A stretch of DNA of 64,000 nt from the NCBI GenBank assembly GCA_947627055.1, contig CANQUS010000001.1:83220-147219 (forward strand). Direction: 5' to 3'. This document shows, piece after piece, positions 7,228 through 16,738 of the stretch. A model generated the notes under the pieces. That model was not told the origin of the DNA. It saw only the letters and a program-made list of their open reading frames with translations, and searched no databases. Position numbers and translations under genes: made by a program. The DNA comes from an uncultured Clostridia bacterium. Lineage in GTDB: Bacteria > Bacillota > Clostridia > Oscillospirales > Acutalibacteraceae. The number at the start of each line of letters is the position of its first letter. Position 1 is the first letter of the stretch.

Positions 7228-9480
7228 ATGGCAAAAAAAGGTCCAACCGTAATGCTTTGGCGCAGGTCATTGATTGTGTTGCTCGTGATACTCATAGGCG
7301 GTTTTGGTTCGGTAGTGGCGAGATTGCTTTACCTTCAGACATATATGGCATCAGATCTTCAGCAGAGAGCGGTAAATCAGCAGCTTGCCGACACGACGAT
7401 AAGCGCGAAGCGAGGGAGCATTTATGACAAAAACGGCAAGGTGATCGCACAGAGCGCGACTGTCTGGAAAATAGTAATTGCTCCCATATATTTGGAAACC
7501 GATGAGGATCGCCATATCGTTGCCGACGGTCTTGCTGAAATACTTAGTCTTGAGTCTGATGAAATCTATAAAAAGACCCTTAAAAAGTCATACTATATAG
7601 AAGTGAAAAGACAGGTAGATACGGAAACGAGAGAAAAGGTTCTTGACTTTGCCGAGAAAATAAAGGAGAAAAACGGCATCAGTCAAGCTATAAACACCAT
7701 AGAGGACTTTAAGAGGAGCTATCCGTTGAACTCCTTTGCGTCAAATGTTCTCGGCTTTGTCGGAAGTGACGGGCAGGGGCTTGAGGGTCTGGAAGCTCAG
7801 TATGACGAGTACCTCACAGGCAGACCGGGGCGCATTATTACGGCTCAGAACGCTGTCGGTACGGATATGCCGTTCCAGTATCAGCAGAAGGTCGATGCGC
7901 AGGACGGTTATAATCTGACGCTGACGATAGATGAAACGGTCCAGCGTATTATGGAAAAATACGTAAAACAGGCGATAGTAGAAAACAAGGTCGCTAACCG
8001 CGGCTGTGCAATAATGGTCGAGGTTAAAACGGGTGCTGTACTCGGTATGGCGGTTGAGGGTTCTTATGATCCGAATGAGCCGTTTGAGATCGCGGACGAG
8101 GCTACTAAAAAGAAAATTGAAAAGCTTCCTGAGGATAAGCAAGCCGAGGCGACTAACGAGGCTCTTGCCAAGCAGTGGAGAAACAAGGCGGTCGCCGATA
8201 CGTATGTTCCCGGTTCTGTTTTTAAGCCGGTAACAACAGCAGCCGTTCTGAGTGAAAAGCTTGTTGATGACGACACTCGTTTTAATTGTACAGGATATAT
8301 TATCCCGTATGAGGGCGAGAGAAAAATCGAATGTCATGTCGGTGTCCCGGGTCACGGCTCTCAAACGCTCCGTGAAGCTCTCATGAATTCATGCAACCCT
8401 GCATATGTTCAGATGGGCTTCCTGCTCGGCGCGGAGAAATTCTATCAATATTATACGGCATTCGGTTTTTCTGAAAAGACAGGTATAGATCTTCCCGGAG
8501 AAAGCGAGGATATTTTCTTCGACCAAGAGGGTATAGAGGGAAAAATGTACGACATTGACGTTGCCGTAGCATCGTTCGGTCAGAACTTCCAGATAACTCC
8601 TATGCAGATGGTCATGGCTCTCGCTGCTATCGGAAACAACGGCAATCTTATGCAGCCGTATGTTGTCGCGCAGATCACCGACTCTGCAGGAAATGTAGTA
8701 AAATCGACAGAGCCTACGGTCAAGCGTCAGGTTATAAGCGAGAATATAGCAAAACAAATTTGCGGTATGCTTCAGGAGAATGCGATAAGCGGCGGCGCTA
8801 AAAACGGCTATGTTGCGGGCTACAGGATCGGCGGAAAGACAGGTACGTCGGAAACGCACCGTGATTACAACGGTGATAAGGTGGATGACTATATTGCTTC
8901 ATTTGCGGGCATAGCGCCTTCGGATGATCCCGAGGTCGCACTCATATGTTACTTTGATACTCCTACGGGCAATAACTACTATGGTACTGCCGTTGCGGGA
9001 CCATGCTTTAGAAATATTATGTCGGAGGTTCTCCCGTATCTCGGAGTAGAGAAAAAGTACAGTGAAAAAGAGCTTACTAATCTGAGTGCACAGACGGAAT
9101 CATATGTCGGCATGACGGTTGATGAGGCCTCCGCAGCTGTAACCAAGGCTGAGCTTGTTCCGATAATAAAGGGTGATGGAGAAAATGTTATATCTCAAAG
9201 CCCGAAAGCATACTCACAAATCCCGAAGGATGGAACTGTGGTACTCTATACGGACGATTCGGCACAAAGCGATATAGTTACGGTTCCTGACTTTACGGGA
9301 TTGACTATGGCACAGTCGTCTACACTTGCTGCGGATTCGGGATTAAATATCACTATATCGGGTACGTTCTCGAGCGATGAATCCGTGAGTGCGGCAAAGC
9401 AGAGCGTTGAGGCAGGGAAAAACGTTGCCCGAGGAACAGTTGTGACCGTTACGTTTGAACAAAAGGATAATATCATGTAG
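7228..9480 (+). CDS. Class B penicillin-binding transpeptidase with two PASTA domains (FtsI/SpoVD type)
   Basis: This monofunctional PBP crosslinks peptidoglycan at the septum or spore cortex. It has a short basic N terminus, one membrane helix (about 12-32), a PBP dimerisation domain containing AKRGSIYDKNG, and the transpeptidase domain with the catalytic triad motifs S330-VFK, S388-CN and K537-TG. Two C-terminal PASTA repeats follow (about 625-685 and 688-748), the second starting VPDFTGLTMAQ. The 750-residue product starts at ATG 7228 behind GAGGAGGAAC. PASTA domains fit either the vegetative divisome PBP or SpoVD. As this is the only class B PBP in the cluster and sits beside ftsL, mraY and ftsW, a division role is likely. 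Confidence 0.9.
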   Translation: MAKKGPTVMLWRRSLIVLLVILIGGFGSVVARLLYLQTYMASDLQQRAVNQQLADTTISAKRGSIYDKNGKVIAQSATVWKIVIAPIYLETDEDRHIVADGLAEILSLESDEIYKKTLKKSYYIEVKRQVDTETREKVLDFAEKIKEKNGISQAINTIEDFKRSYPLNSFASNVLGFVGSDGQGLEGLEAQYDEYLTGRPGRIITAQNAVGTDMPFQYQQKVDAQDGYNLTLTIDETVQRIMEKYVKQAIVENKVANRGCAIMVEVKTGAVLGMAVEGSYDPNEPFEIADEATKKKIEKLPEDKQAEATNEALAKQWRNKAVADTYVPGSVFKPVTTAAVLSEKLVDDDTRFNCTGYIIPYEGERKIECHVGVPGHGSQTLREALMNSCNPAYVQMGFLLGAEKFYQYYTAFGFSEKTGIDLPGESEDIFFDQEGIEGKMYDIDVAVASFGQNFQITPMQMVMALAAIGNNGNLMQPYVVAQITDSAGNVVKSTEPTVKRQVISENIAKQICGMLQENAISGGAKNGYVAGYRIGGKTGTSETHRDYNGDKVDDYIASFAGIAPSDDPEVALICYFDTPTGNNYYGTAVAGPCFRNIMSEVLPYLGVEKKYSEKELTNLSAQTESYVGMTVDEASAAVTKAELVPIIKGDGENVISQSPKAYSQIPKDGTVVLYTDDSAQSDIVTVPDFTGLTMAQSSTLAADSGLNITISGTFSSDESVSAAKQSVEAGKNVARGTVVTVTFEQKDNIM

Positions 9481-9518
9481 GTATAACACAACGGCATAGA
9501 ATGTGAGGTGCACTTCAG

Positions 9519-10109
9519 ATGAGTGAAATGAGATCGACTGCTGTTAATAAAAGAGTAAAGCTCATTGCTGTTTCGGGAAAAGCGGCTAAGGATGCCGCAA
9601 AGCTTCTCACAATGATTTTGAGTACCTGTGGCTTCAGGGCTTCACAGTTAAGCCTTAATGAGCCTGCGTGGGAGGAAGCCCTTGAAACTGCAGGTGATGT
9701 CTGTGACTTTGTGGTTCTGGATACCGAACTGTTTGACATAAAGCTCACGGATAAATTCTCTCTTGAAACGGCATTGGTTATAGGAGAGACTAAAGACATT
9801 GATGAAGAGGGATTAAGCAAGTTTAAAAATGCTGTTTTGCCTTATTCCATGAACGGCAGCATAACCGAGAGAAAAAGAAATATGCTTTTTTATTCAATAG
9901 ATAATAACGAGGCTGATTTGATAGCCAAAAATATTAACCTACGGGAGGACAGAACGGTTTTTGAACTGCTCGGAACCGGAGTTATTGGTCGTGCCAAGTT
10001 TTCAAGAACAAGCGGATTTTCAGTAGAGCTTGTGCTTGCCGCGGCCTCCGCTCTTATCGCCATGGGAGTGCCGCTTGCCTCAGTGCTTAACGTAATAAAT
10101 AGGCTTTAA
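9519..10109 (+). CDS. Mur ligase-like relic protein lacking the ATP-binding P-loop
   Basis: The 196-residue product occupies the slot where murE or murF normally lies, between the PBP and mraY. Its layout follows the central domain of MurE/MurF. KLIAVSGKAAKDAAKLL stands where the ATP loop TGTNGKTTT would be. A middle part reads FYSIDNNEADLIAKNI, like the conserved Mur segment around YSxDNxEAD. The end, GFSVELVLAAASALIAMG, matches the GxFNxxNxLAA segment. The GKT P-loop is lost and the N- and C-terminal domains are absent, so it should not catalyse ligation. It has no premature stop and has an RBS (GTGAGGTG), so it is probably expressed, perhaps as a structural protein. Homology is by eye. Confidence 0.6.
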   Translation: MSEMRSTAVNKRVKLIAVSGKAAKDAAKLLTMILSTCGFRASQLSLNEPAWEEALETAGDVCDFVVLDTELFDIKLTDKFSLETALVIGETKDIDEEGLSKFKNAVLPYSMNGSITERKRNMLFYSIDNNEADLIAKNINLREDRTVFELLGTGVIGRAKFSRTSGFSVELVLAAASALIAMGVPLASVLNVINRL

Positions 10110-10154
10110 CGTTTTGACGTTGAAAAAAGCAAAATTTTGAAGGGTGGAATAATA

Positions 10155-11168
10155 ATGATAGGAATGTGGACCGTTATTTCGGCAGTGGCAGCGTTTGGAA
10201 TATCTGCTGTCACAGGTATTTGGCTGGTTCCGTTTCTCAGAAAGGTACATTTCGGTTCAACAATACTTGACATAGGGCCAAAATGGCACAAAAACAAGCA
10301 AGGGACTCCGTTAATGGGCGGATTTATGTTTATAGCGGGAATCATAGTATCGACGACCGTCTGTGTACTTCTGTATTATTCGTTTTCAGGCAGCAACGAC
10401 GTACCCGCTGAAACCCGGCTTGCCTCAATAAAAATATTTGCGGGACTTATAATGGCGGTCGCTTTTGGTGCGATCGGTTTTATAGACGATTATATCAAGG
10501 CTGTCAAAAAGCGAAATCTTGGTCTTAAGGCGAGACAAAAGCTTTTTCTTCAATTTGCGGTTGCAATAGCATATCTTTTTTCTATATATCTCAGTGGCGG
10601 TACAAGTGTGACCTTTATCCCGTTTGTCGGAATGGTCGACATAGGAATTTTTTATTGGCCGATTGCGGCTATACTTATTGTCGGAATGGTAAACGCAGTC
10701 AATCTGACGGACGGGATCGACGGTCTTTGCGGTTCTGTAACGTTTTTCGCGGCTATTTTCTGCATGATTATATCAAGCTTTTGCGGGCTTATGGGTATGA
10801 GTATTTTTTCATCTGCCGTTGCAGGCGGCTGCCTCGGATTTTTGCTTTGGAATTTTCACCCCGCAAAGGTGTTCATGGGTGATACGGGTTCATTGTTCTT
10901 AGGCGGAGCTATTTGCGCTTTGACATTCGGTATGGATATGCCGATACTTCTTATTCCTCTTGGTATCGTATATATTATAGAGATGTTCTCTGATATTTTT
11001 CAGGTTATTTACTTTAAGTTGACTCACGGAAAACGTCTGTTTAAGATGGCTCCGATACATCATCACTTTGAAATGTGCGGCTGGTCGGAGATAAAGATTG
11101 TAATTGTGTTTTCGGTTGTATCTGTTTTGGGCGGAATAGGGGCTTTTGCCCTATCTCAATGCAGGTGA
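10155..11168 (+). CDS. mraY: Phospho-N-acetylmuramoyl-pentapeptide-transferase
   Basis: MraY transfers phospho-MurNAc-pentapeptide from UDP to undecaprenyl phosphate, making lipid I at the membrane. The 337-residue polytopic protein shows the family signatures: KWHKNKQGTPLMGG near the N terminus, the metal-binding IGFIDDYIK, NLTDGIDGL, and the HHH motif MAPIHHHFE. The ATG at 10155 follows AGGGTGG; an in-frame TTG at 10137 would put the RBS inside the gene. It lies 45 bp behind the Mur-like gene. Confidence 0.97.
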   Translation: MIGMWTVISAVAAFGISAVTGIWLVPFLRKVHFGSTILDIGPKWHKNKQGTPLMGGFMFIAGIIVSTTVCVLLYYSFSGSNDVPAETRLASIKIFAGLIMAVAFGAIGFIDDYIKAVKKRNLGLKARQKLFLQFAVAIAYLFSIYLSGGTSVTFIPFVGMVDIGIFYWPIAAILIVGMVNAVNLTDGIDGLCGSVTFFAAIFCMIISSFCGLMGMSIFSSAVAGGCLGFLLWNFHPAKVFMGDTGSLFLGGAICALTFGMDMPILLIPLGIVYIIEMFSDIFQVIYFKLTHGKRLFKMAPIHHHFEMCGWSEIKIVIVFSVVSVLGGIGAFALSQCR

Positions 11169-11211
11169 CATAACGGATACAGGCTCCTGTTTATGAAAGG
11201 ATGTGCTTTTT

Positions 11212-12441
11212 TTGCCAAATCAAAATTCGAGTGCCCGGGCCAACGACAGAGAATATGGTGATATCAGAACTGAGTCTAAGCCGCATACTTCTCAGCCTAA
11301 AAAAGTAAGAAAAAGACTAAAGTTTTTTTCGGTTCGTCTCGGTCTTGATATGCCGTTTCTTTTTTTGGTTATAGCGCTTCTTTTTATAGGTCTTGTAATG
11401 ATGTTTTCAGCGAGCTATCCGGCTGCATATTTCTATGAGAACGACAGCTACTATTATCTTGTTAAGCAGGCTATTTTCGCGGGGATAGGCATAGTCGGTA
11501 TGTTTTTCTTCTCATACTTTGACTATCATCACCTGCACAAGTTCGCGTTTCCGATACTTGTTTTATCGTTCGTTTTATTGACGGTGGTCCTGTTTATACC
11601 GTCATCAACGGGAGTTCACAGATGGCTTCCGCTCGGTATTTTCAGTATACAGGCGTCAGAAATCGCTAAGCTCGCTATAATAATATTTCTCGCTCACTGG
11701 GGTTCGGTACATATCAATGAGATGGGAACATTCAAGATAGGCGTTTTGCCCGGATTGATCATTCTCTTGATTACAGTCGGGCTTATGATTCTTGAGCCGC
11801 ATTTTTCGGGCATAGTAATCATTGTTGCGCTTGCTGCGGTCATGATGTTCCTGAGTGGTGTCAAGCTCCGCTGGTTTGTCATAGCAGGGGGTATTATTGT
11901 TGCGGCGGTTCTTGCTCTTATAGCTACGGACAGTCTCGGATATGCTATTGACAGAATCGGAGGCTGGGGGCAGGCTCTTGACTATGTCAGTGACCAGCAG
12001 TGGCAGGATACATATCAAACGAGAAACTCGCTATATGCCATAGGTTCGGGCGGTTTTTGGGGCTTAGGTCTCGGACAGTCGAGGCAAAAGCACCTGTATT
12101 TGCCGGCCGCTCAGAACGACTTTGTTTTCGCTGTCGTCTGCGAGGAATTGGGCTTTATCGGAGCGCTGATCATTTTACTTATTTTTGCGCTTCTCGTATG
12201 GAGAGGTATTACCATATCTATGCGCGCTAAGGATAAGTTCGGTTCACTTCTGGGTATAGGACTTACGGCGCAGATAGGACTTCAGGTTGTACTCAACATA
12301 ATGGTTATAACAGATATGCTGCCGAATACAGGTATCAGTCTGCCGTTCTTCAGCTACGGCGGTTCATCCTTGATAATGCTTTTAGCACAGATGGGAATTG
12401 TACTCTCAATCTCAAGAACCGCTAACATTGAAAAAACATAG
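11212..12441 (+). CDS. ftsW: SEDS-family lipid II polymerase FtsW
   Basis: FtsW polymerises lipid II into septal glycan together with its class B PBP. The protein has a hydrophilic N-terminal tail of about 35 residues, then roughly ten membrane helices. The SEDS signatures are present: GLVMMFSAS, HRWLPLG, the long extracellular loop with NSLYAIGSGGFWGLGLGQS, and the closing PFFSYGGSSL. The TTG at 11212 gives normal spacing to AAAGGATG; a GTG at 11203 lies too close. The 409-residue length is typical. Confidence 0.93.
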   Translation: MPNQNSSARANDREYGDIRTESKPHTSQPKKVRKRLKFFSVRLGLDMPFLFLVIALLFIGLVMMFSASYPAAYFYENDSYYYLVKQAIFAGIGIVGMFFFSYFDYHHLHKFAFPILVLSFVLLTVVLFIPSSTGVHRWLPLGIFSIQASEIAKLAIIIFLAHWGSVHINEMGTFKIGVLPGLIILLITVGLMILEPHFSGIVIIVALAAVMMFLSGVKLRWFVIAGGIIVAAVLALIATDSLGYAIDRIGGWGQALDYVSDQQWQDTYQTRNSLYAIGSGGFWGLGLGQSRQKHLYLPAAQNDFVFAVVCEELGFIGALIILLIFALLVWRGITISMRAKDKFGSLLGIGLTAQIGLQVVLNIMVITDMLPNTGISLPFFSYGGSSLIMLLAQMGIVLSISRTANIEKT

Positions 12442-12670
12442 CGGAGTGCCTCCGCAGGCAGTACGCGTGGTCGCTTTTCGCCGTGCGGCAAAAGCTTTTA
12501 CGATGTTATGTGACGTATGTGTACTGTGCAGGATTTAGTTAGCACTGAATTAGCATACGGTAGTTAACGGAAATTACTTCTCTACGCTTACATAAGCCTA
12601 ATCAGTCAGTGTCGAAGTTTTTTGCCGTTTGGCAAAAACGCTACGCGACTTGCGAGTCGAGGCACTCGAC
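12441..12670. repeat. Cluster of short perfect hairpins between ftsW and murG
   Basis: The 279-bp gap holds at least five stem-loops: GCGGAG/CTCCGC (12441-12455), an imperfect one at 12473-12495 (GCTTTT and AAAAGC around CCG), TTTTTGCC/GGCAAAAA (12619-12638), CGACT/AGTCG (12646-12659) and GTCGAG/CTCGAC (12656-12670). The second and third share the TTGCC/GGCAA core. No open frame is credible. The density suggests a small palindromic repeat element inserted in the operon rather than a simple terminator. Confidence 0.5.
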
Positions 12671-12720
12671 CGCTGCATGAGATCTATTTTATTATACCGG
12701 ATTTTTAGGAGTGGTGAATT

Positions 12721-13863
12721 TTGAAAATAGTTTTTGCGGGTGGAGGTACTGCCGGACACATCAATCCCGCTCTCGCTGTTGCGGGATATGTCAAGAGCCG
12801 TCAGCCCGATACAGAGATACTATATATCGGTAACAAAGGCGGTATGGAGGAAAGACTTGTCGCACAGGCGGGTTATGACTTTAAAGCAATTTCAATTCAA
12901 GGCTTTTCAAGAAAGCTTACTCCGGCAGGTATTAAGACAAATATTGTAACAGTAAAAAAGGCTGTTACCGCAAGCAGGGAAGCAAAGAAAATTCTTGCTG
13001 AGTTTCAGCCCGATATTTGTGTCGGAACGGGCGGATATGTCAGCGGTCCTGTAATAAGAACTGCCGCTAAGATGGGCATACCGACGATAATACATGAGCA
13101 AAATGCTTTTCCGGGCGTCACAACTAAGATGCTCTCTAAGCATGTTGACCGTGTTATGCTTGCTGTTCCGAGTGCGAGGGAGTATCTCAAAAAAGGCTGT
13201 GCCTTTGTCGATACAGGAAATCCCGTCAGAGGAGAAATACTTACAGCAGATAGAGAAGCAGCTCGGCGCGAGCTCGGCCTTGACAGCCGACCTGTAATTC
13301 TTTCGTTCGGGGGCAGCTTGGGCGCGAGGATCATAAACGAATCCCTTGCCGAAATAATAACGAGAAGCGCAAATGATGGCAGGTATCAGCACATTCACGC
13401 TTACGGTCAATATGGCAAGTGGTTTCCCGAACTTTTGAAGGAAAAGGGAGTGGATCTCAAAAAGGCAGCCAACCTAGACATAAGAGAATATATTAACAAT
13501 ATGCCGACCTGTCTCGCCGCCGCAGACTTGGTCATCGCAAGATCGGGTGCAATAACACTGAGCGAGATCCAGGCGCAGGGGAAGCCGTCAATATTGATTC
13601 CGTCTCCTAATGTTGCTGAGAATCATCAATATCACAATGCCATGGCTCTGGCGAAAAATAATGCGGCGGTAGTTATCGAGGAGAGTGAGCTTACACCTGA
13701 AAAACTGACGGCAGAAATTGATAAGCTTGCCTCAGACAGCAAGCGTCTCGCGGAATTTGCCAAAAACGCAAAAGCAATGGCTATAACTGACGCGGCAAAA
13801 CGGATATACTCGGTCATTGTTGAAGTGCTTTCCATGGCTAAGGTCAGGAAAAATAAAGCTTAA
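12721..13863 (+). CDS. murG: UDP-GlcNAc:lipid I N-acetylglucosaminyltransferase
   Basis: MurG is the peripheral GT28 enzyme that adds GlcNAc to lipid I to form lipid II. The N-terminal loop reads FAGGGTAGHINPALAVA and the acceptor side includes IIHEQNAFPG. The C-terminal UDP-GlcNAc site has ILSFGGSLGARIINE and ADLVIARSGAITLSEI. The TTG start directly follows AGGAGTGGTGAATT with good spacing. At 380 residues it is slightly longer than average because of a basic C-terminal tail (KVRKNKA). Confidence 0.96.
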   Translation: MKIVFAGGGTAGHINPALAVAGYVKSRQPDTEILYIGNKGGMEERLVAQAGYDFKAISIQGFSRKLTPAGIKTNIVTVKKAVTASREAKKILAEFQPDICVGTGGYVSGPVIRTAAKMGIPTIIHEQNAFPGVTTKMLSKHVDRVMLAVPSAREYLKKGCAFVDTGNPVRGEILTADREAARRELGLDSRPVILSFGGSLGARIINESLAEIITRSANDGRYQHIHAYGQYGKWFPELLKEKGVDLKKAANLDIREYINNMPTCLAAADLVIARSGAITLSEIQAQGKPSILIPSPNVAENHQYHNAMALAKNNAAVVIEESELTPEKLTAEIDKLASDSKRLAEFAKNAKAMAITDAAKRIYSVIVEVLSMAKVRKNKA

Positions 13864-13977
13864 TAAAGTAATTTTATAAGATATTTTTGCTAAACTAAGT
13901 GTTAAACAGTCACTTTAAATCAATCATCCACATAGTATATAGTTGTAAAGCTATTTCTTAGAAAAAGGGTGTTGATT

Positions 13978-15231
13978 TTGAAAAAGCTGATTATAGACGG
14001 CGGTTTTCCGCTTGGCGGCAGTGTTAAGCTTCAGGGAGCTAAAAACAGCGCATTACCGATACTTGCGGCGACTATTCTCTGTGACGGTGAATGCTGCATA
14101 GATAGTTGCCCGCGTCTTTCAGACTGCGACGCCTCGATGGATATTATAAGGTATCTCGGCCGCGGCGTCCGACGGGAGGATAACTGTGTTATAATCGGCG
14201 ATGGCAGCATATCTAGGTATGATATTCCCGAAAGTCTTATGCGTGAAATGCGCTCGTCGATAATTTTCCTCGGAGCATTGATCGCGAAAACAGGGCATGC
14301 CTCTGTATCGTTTCCGGGCGGCTGTGAGCTTGGACCTCGCCCGATAGATCTCCATATTTCCGCGTTCAGACAAATGGGTGTTACCGTTTCGGAAAATCAT
14401 GGCTTGATTGATTGCACTGTTCGTGGTAAACTAAAAGGCGCAACGATCTCGCTCCCGTTTCCGAGTGTCGGTGCGACCGAGAATATAATCCTCGCCGCTG
14501 TAACGGCTAAAGGAACGACTGTAATATCAAACGCTGCCCGTGAGCCTGAGATAACAGATCTTGTGTGTTTTCTTGTGAATTGCGGTGCAAGGATTTGCGG
14601 AGCAGGGGAAAGCACTATTACTATCGAGGGTGTTGAGAGGCTTGACGGAACATATCACAGAATAATACCCGACAGAATCGAAGCGGTGACCTATATGTCT
14701 GCAGTGGCTGCTTCAGGTGGTTCTGCGGAATTGCGCGGAGCAGTTCCGGAACATCTTCGTGCGGTTGTTCCGATTTTTGAGGAGATGGGCTGCAATATTG
14801 TTTCGCATGACGGTATTATTAGGTTGACCGCGCCCAAACGTTTAGGAGCGGTTAAATACATAAGAACTATGCCGTATCCGGGTTTCCCGACAGATGCACA
14901 GGCGATAGTTATGGCTGTGGCGACTGTTTGCGGAGGAACGAGCATATTTGTAGAGACTATTTTCTCAGGAAGATACAGGCACGTTGACGAGCTTCGCCGT
15001 ATGGGTGCAAACATTAAGATAGAGGATAGAGTCGCTATTGTTGAGGGTGTGAACAGCTTGTCAGGCACGAGTGTAGATTCGACAGACCTGCGCGGAGGAG
15101 CCGCTCTTATCGTAGCGGCTCTCGCGGCAGAGGGCAGAACAGAAATATCGTCAGTACATCATATCGACAGAGGATATGAGAATATTGAGAACAAACTCTC
15201 GTCAATGGGAGCAAAAATTAAAAGAGTTTAA
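13978..15231 (+). CDS. murA: UDP-N-acetylglucosamine 1-carboxyvinyltransferase
   Basis: MurA transfers enolpyruvate from PEP to UDP-GlcNAc, the first committed step of peptidoglycan synthesis and the target of fosfomycin. The inside-out alpha/beta barrel family signature LQGAKNSALPILAA lies at the N terminus. The catalytic cysteine is C116 in PGGCELGPRPIDLH, so the fosfomycin-resistant Asp variant is not present. The TTG at 13978 is spaced correctly behind AAAAAGGG; the GTG at 13969 is not. At 417 residues it is a normal MurA. Clostridia often have two copies; this one is embedded in the dcw cluster. Confidence 0.95.
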   Translation: MKKLIIDGGFPLGGSVKLQGAKNSALPILAATILCDGECCIDSCPRLSDCDASMDIIRYLGRGVRREDNCVIIGDGSISRYDIPESLMREMRSSIIFLGALIAKTGHASVSFPGGCELGPRPIDLHISAFRQMGVTVSENHGLIDCTVRGKLKGATISLPFPSVGATENIILAAVTAKGTTVISNAAREPEITDLVCFLVNCGARICGAGESTITIEGVERLDGTYHRIIPDRIEAVTYMSAVAASGGSAELRGAVPEHLRAVVPIFEEMGCNIVSHDGIIRLTAPKRLGAVKYIRTMPYPGFPTDAQAIVMAVATVCGGTSIFVETIFSGRYRHVDELRRMGANIKIEDRVAIVEGVNSLSGTSVDSTDLRGGAALIVAALAAEGRTEISSVHHIDRGYENIENKLSSMGAKIKRV

Positions 15232-15249
15232 AAGTCGGCAGCGAAAGGA

Positions 15250-16575
15250 ATGGATCAAAAGATGGAAGAAAAAAAAGCAAATGATAAATCTTTTGAGCGA
15301 AAAAAGCAGCAAAAGCGGAGAAAAGGCTCCGCACCTAGTAATTCCCAGCCTGCTATGAGCTACCGTGAAGTTCGCGCGAGGTCGGAAAGCGAACAAAAAA
15401 AGAAAAAGCAAACATACGGAAATCCAAAAACGAAAAAAAGCTCCCGTGATCCTGATGAAAAACGTCCTGCGAAACAGACACAGAAGAAAAAACGTGTAAA
15501 TACTTCGTTATCGACAAAATCTGAGGACGATAAGAAACAACGTGCTCAGCTGCCTCAGCGGAAAAATTCCCAAAGCGGGCAGCAGCCGCAAGGTCGAAAC
15601 AATAATTATAATAATTCGCAGAATGAGCATACTATTTCTGGTGAAAGGAAAAAGCATAATCAGGAGTCTAAGGGCAATGCACCTGTACATAAAGATGCAT
15701 CGCCGAATGACGTCAAACCCTCTGAAAATGCAAGCAAGCCTCAAACAGAACAGTCAACAGACTCGGAAATAAATAAAAATCCGCAAAAGGTCAAGACAAA
15801 GAAGTCTGCAAAGCCTTTTTCCGCAAGGAAAAGACGTAGAAAAATTTTTGCAATATATAGCTCTATGGTTATGGTGATTTTGGTTATAGCGGCTTTCTTG
15901 TGCTTGACGGTTTTCTTCAAGATAGACAGTATATCGGTTGAAGGAAAAACACGATATTCAAGTAATGAAATTGTTGATGCCAGCGGGATCTCAATAGGAA
16001 CTAATATGATTCTTTGCGATACTGACTCAGGCATAGATGATATAAAAAAGAAATTCCCGTATATTGAAAATGTGGCGATCAAGAAAAACCCTTTTAATTC
16101 TGTTACGATTTTTGTTGAGGAAGCTAAACCGACAACAGCTATCGAGACAAATGGAAAGTTTTATATCCTGAGTGCGGGCGGGAAGATCATTGAGATACTC
16201 GATACCAATAAATATAATGTCCCTCTCATAAAGGGGGCGGAGCTGAAAAAAACAGAGCTTTCCGCAACGATTGAATATAAGCTCGATGGTATGAATGAAA
16301 TAATAAATAGTATTACCGAAGCTCTAAAAAGTAATGAGATAAACAATGTTTCGACGATAGATGTGACAAATCCGTCAAATATAAAGCTCAGCTATGATAA
16401 GCGCCTTACAGTCATTATCGGTATGCCAGATAATATTGATTATAAAATTAAGACAGCAAAGATCCTTATCAATGATAAGCTTGAAAAGGACAGTAAAGGA
16501 ACAGTAGATGTTTCCATGTGCGCAGAGGGAGGTAAGTATTCCTACTACGACCCATCCGGCGCACCTGAAAGTTGA
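15250..16575 (+). CDS. ftsQ: FtsQ/DivIB division protein with a long charged N-terminal extension
   Basis: The C-terminal half is a normal DivIB: a membrane helix (about 198-222), a POTRA domain beginning IDSISVEGKTRYSSNEIV, and a beta domain. DivIB stabilises the FtsL-DivIC complex. The first 195 or so residues are very unusual: Lys/Gln/Asn/Ser-rich low complexity with runs such as EQKKKKQ and KKRVN, predicted to be disordered and cytoplasmic. Family members usually have a short cytoplasmic tail. The ATG at 15250 is immediately behind GAAAGGA; the ATG at 15262 may be the true start. It sits 18 bp after murA and ahead of ftsZ. Confidence 0.88.
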   Translation: MDQKMEEKKANDKSFERKKQQKRRKGSAPSNSQPAMSYREVRARSESEQKKKKQTYGNPKTKKSSRDPDEKRPAKQTQKKKRVNTSLSTKSEDDKKQRAQLPQRKNSQSGQQPQGRNNNYNNSQNEHTISGERKKHNQESKGNAPVHKDASPNDVKPSENASKPQTEQSTDSEINKNPQKVKTKKSAKPFSARKRRRKIFAIYSSMVMVILVIAAFLCLTVFFKIDSISVEGKTRYSSNEIVDASGISIGTNMILCDTDSGIDDIKKKFPYIENVAIKKNPFNSVTIFVEEAKPTTAIETNGKFYILSAGGKIIEILDTNKYNVPLIKGAELKKTELSATIEYKLDGMNEIINSITEALKSNEINNVSTIDVTNPSNIKLSYDKRLTVIIGMPDNIDYKIKTAKILINDKLEKDSKGTVDVSMCAEGGKYSYYDPSGAPES

Positions 16576-16732
16576 GGGATTACTATATCAATATCGTCTT
16601 GACGGCTTCGCTGAAGATATTGTGCTGCATAGTGGAAATAAACAAAAATGGCGTAATGAAAAATATATCATTCACAAAGATAGATAAAATACCGTAATTA
16701 TATTGAAATTTTTTTAAAATGGTGGTAAATTA

Positions 16733-16738
16733 TATAAT
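16733..16738 (+). promoter_or_regulatory. Possible -10 element of an ftsZ promoter
   Basis: A perfect TATAAT lies 64 bp before the ftsZ start in a 226-bp gap. No good -35 is found at 17 bp (T-rich only); TTGAAA at 16703-16708 is too far. A separate ftsZ promoter is common in dcw clusters, so this is noted as weak. Confidence 0.3.

Noticed and set aside
7741..8364. Long minus-strand ORF opposite the PBP gene (207 codons)
   Set aside because: It is the reverse shadow of the transpeptidase domain, with no RBS and no recognisable sequence.
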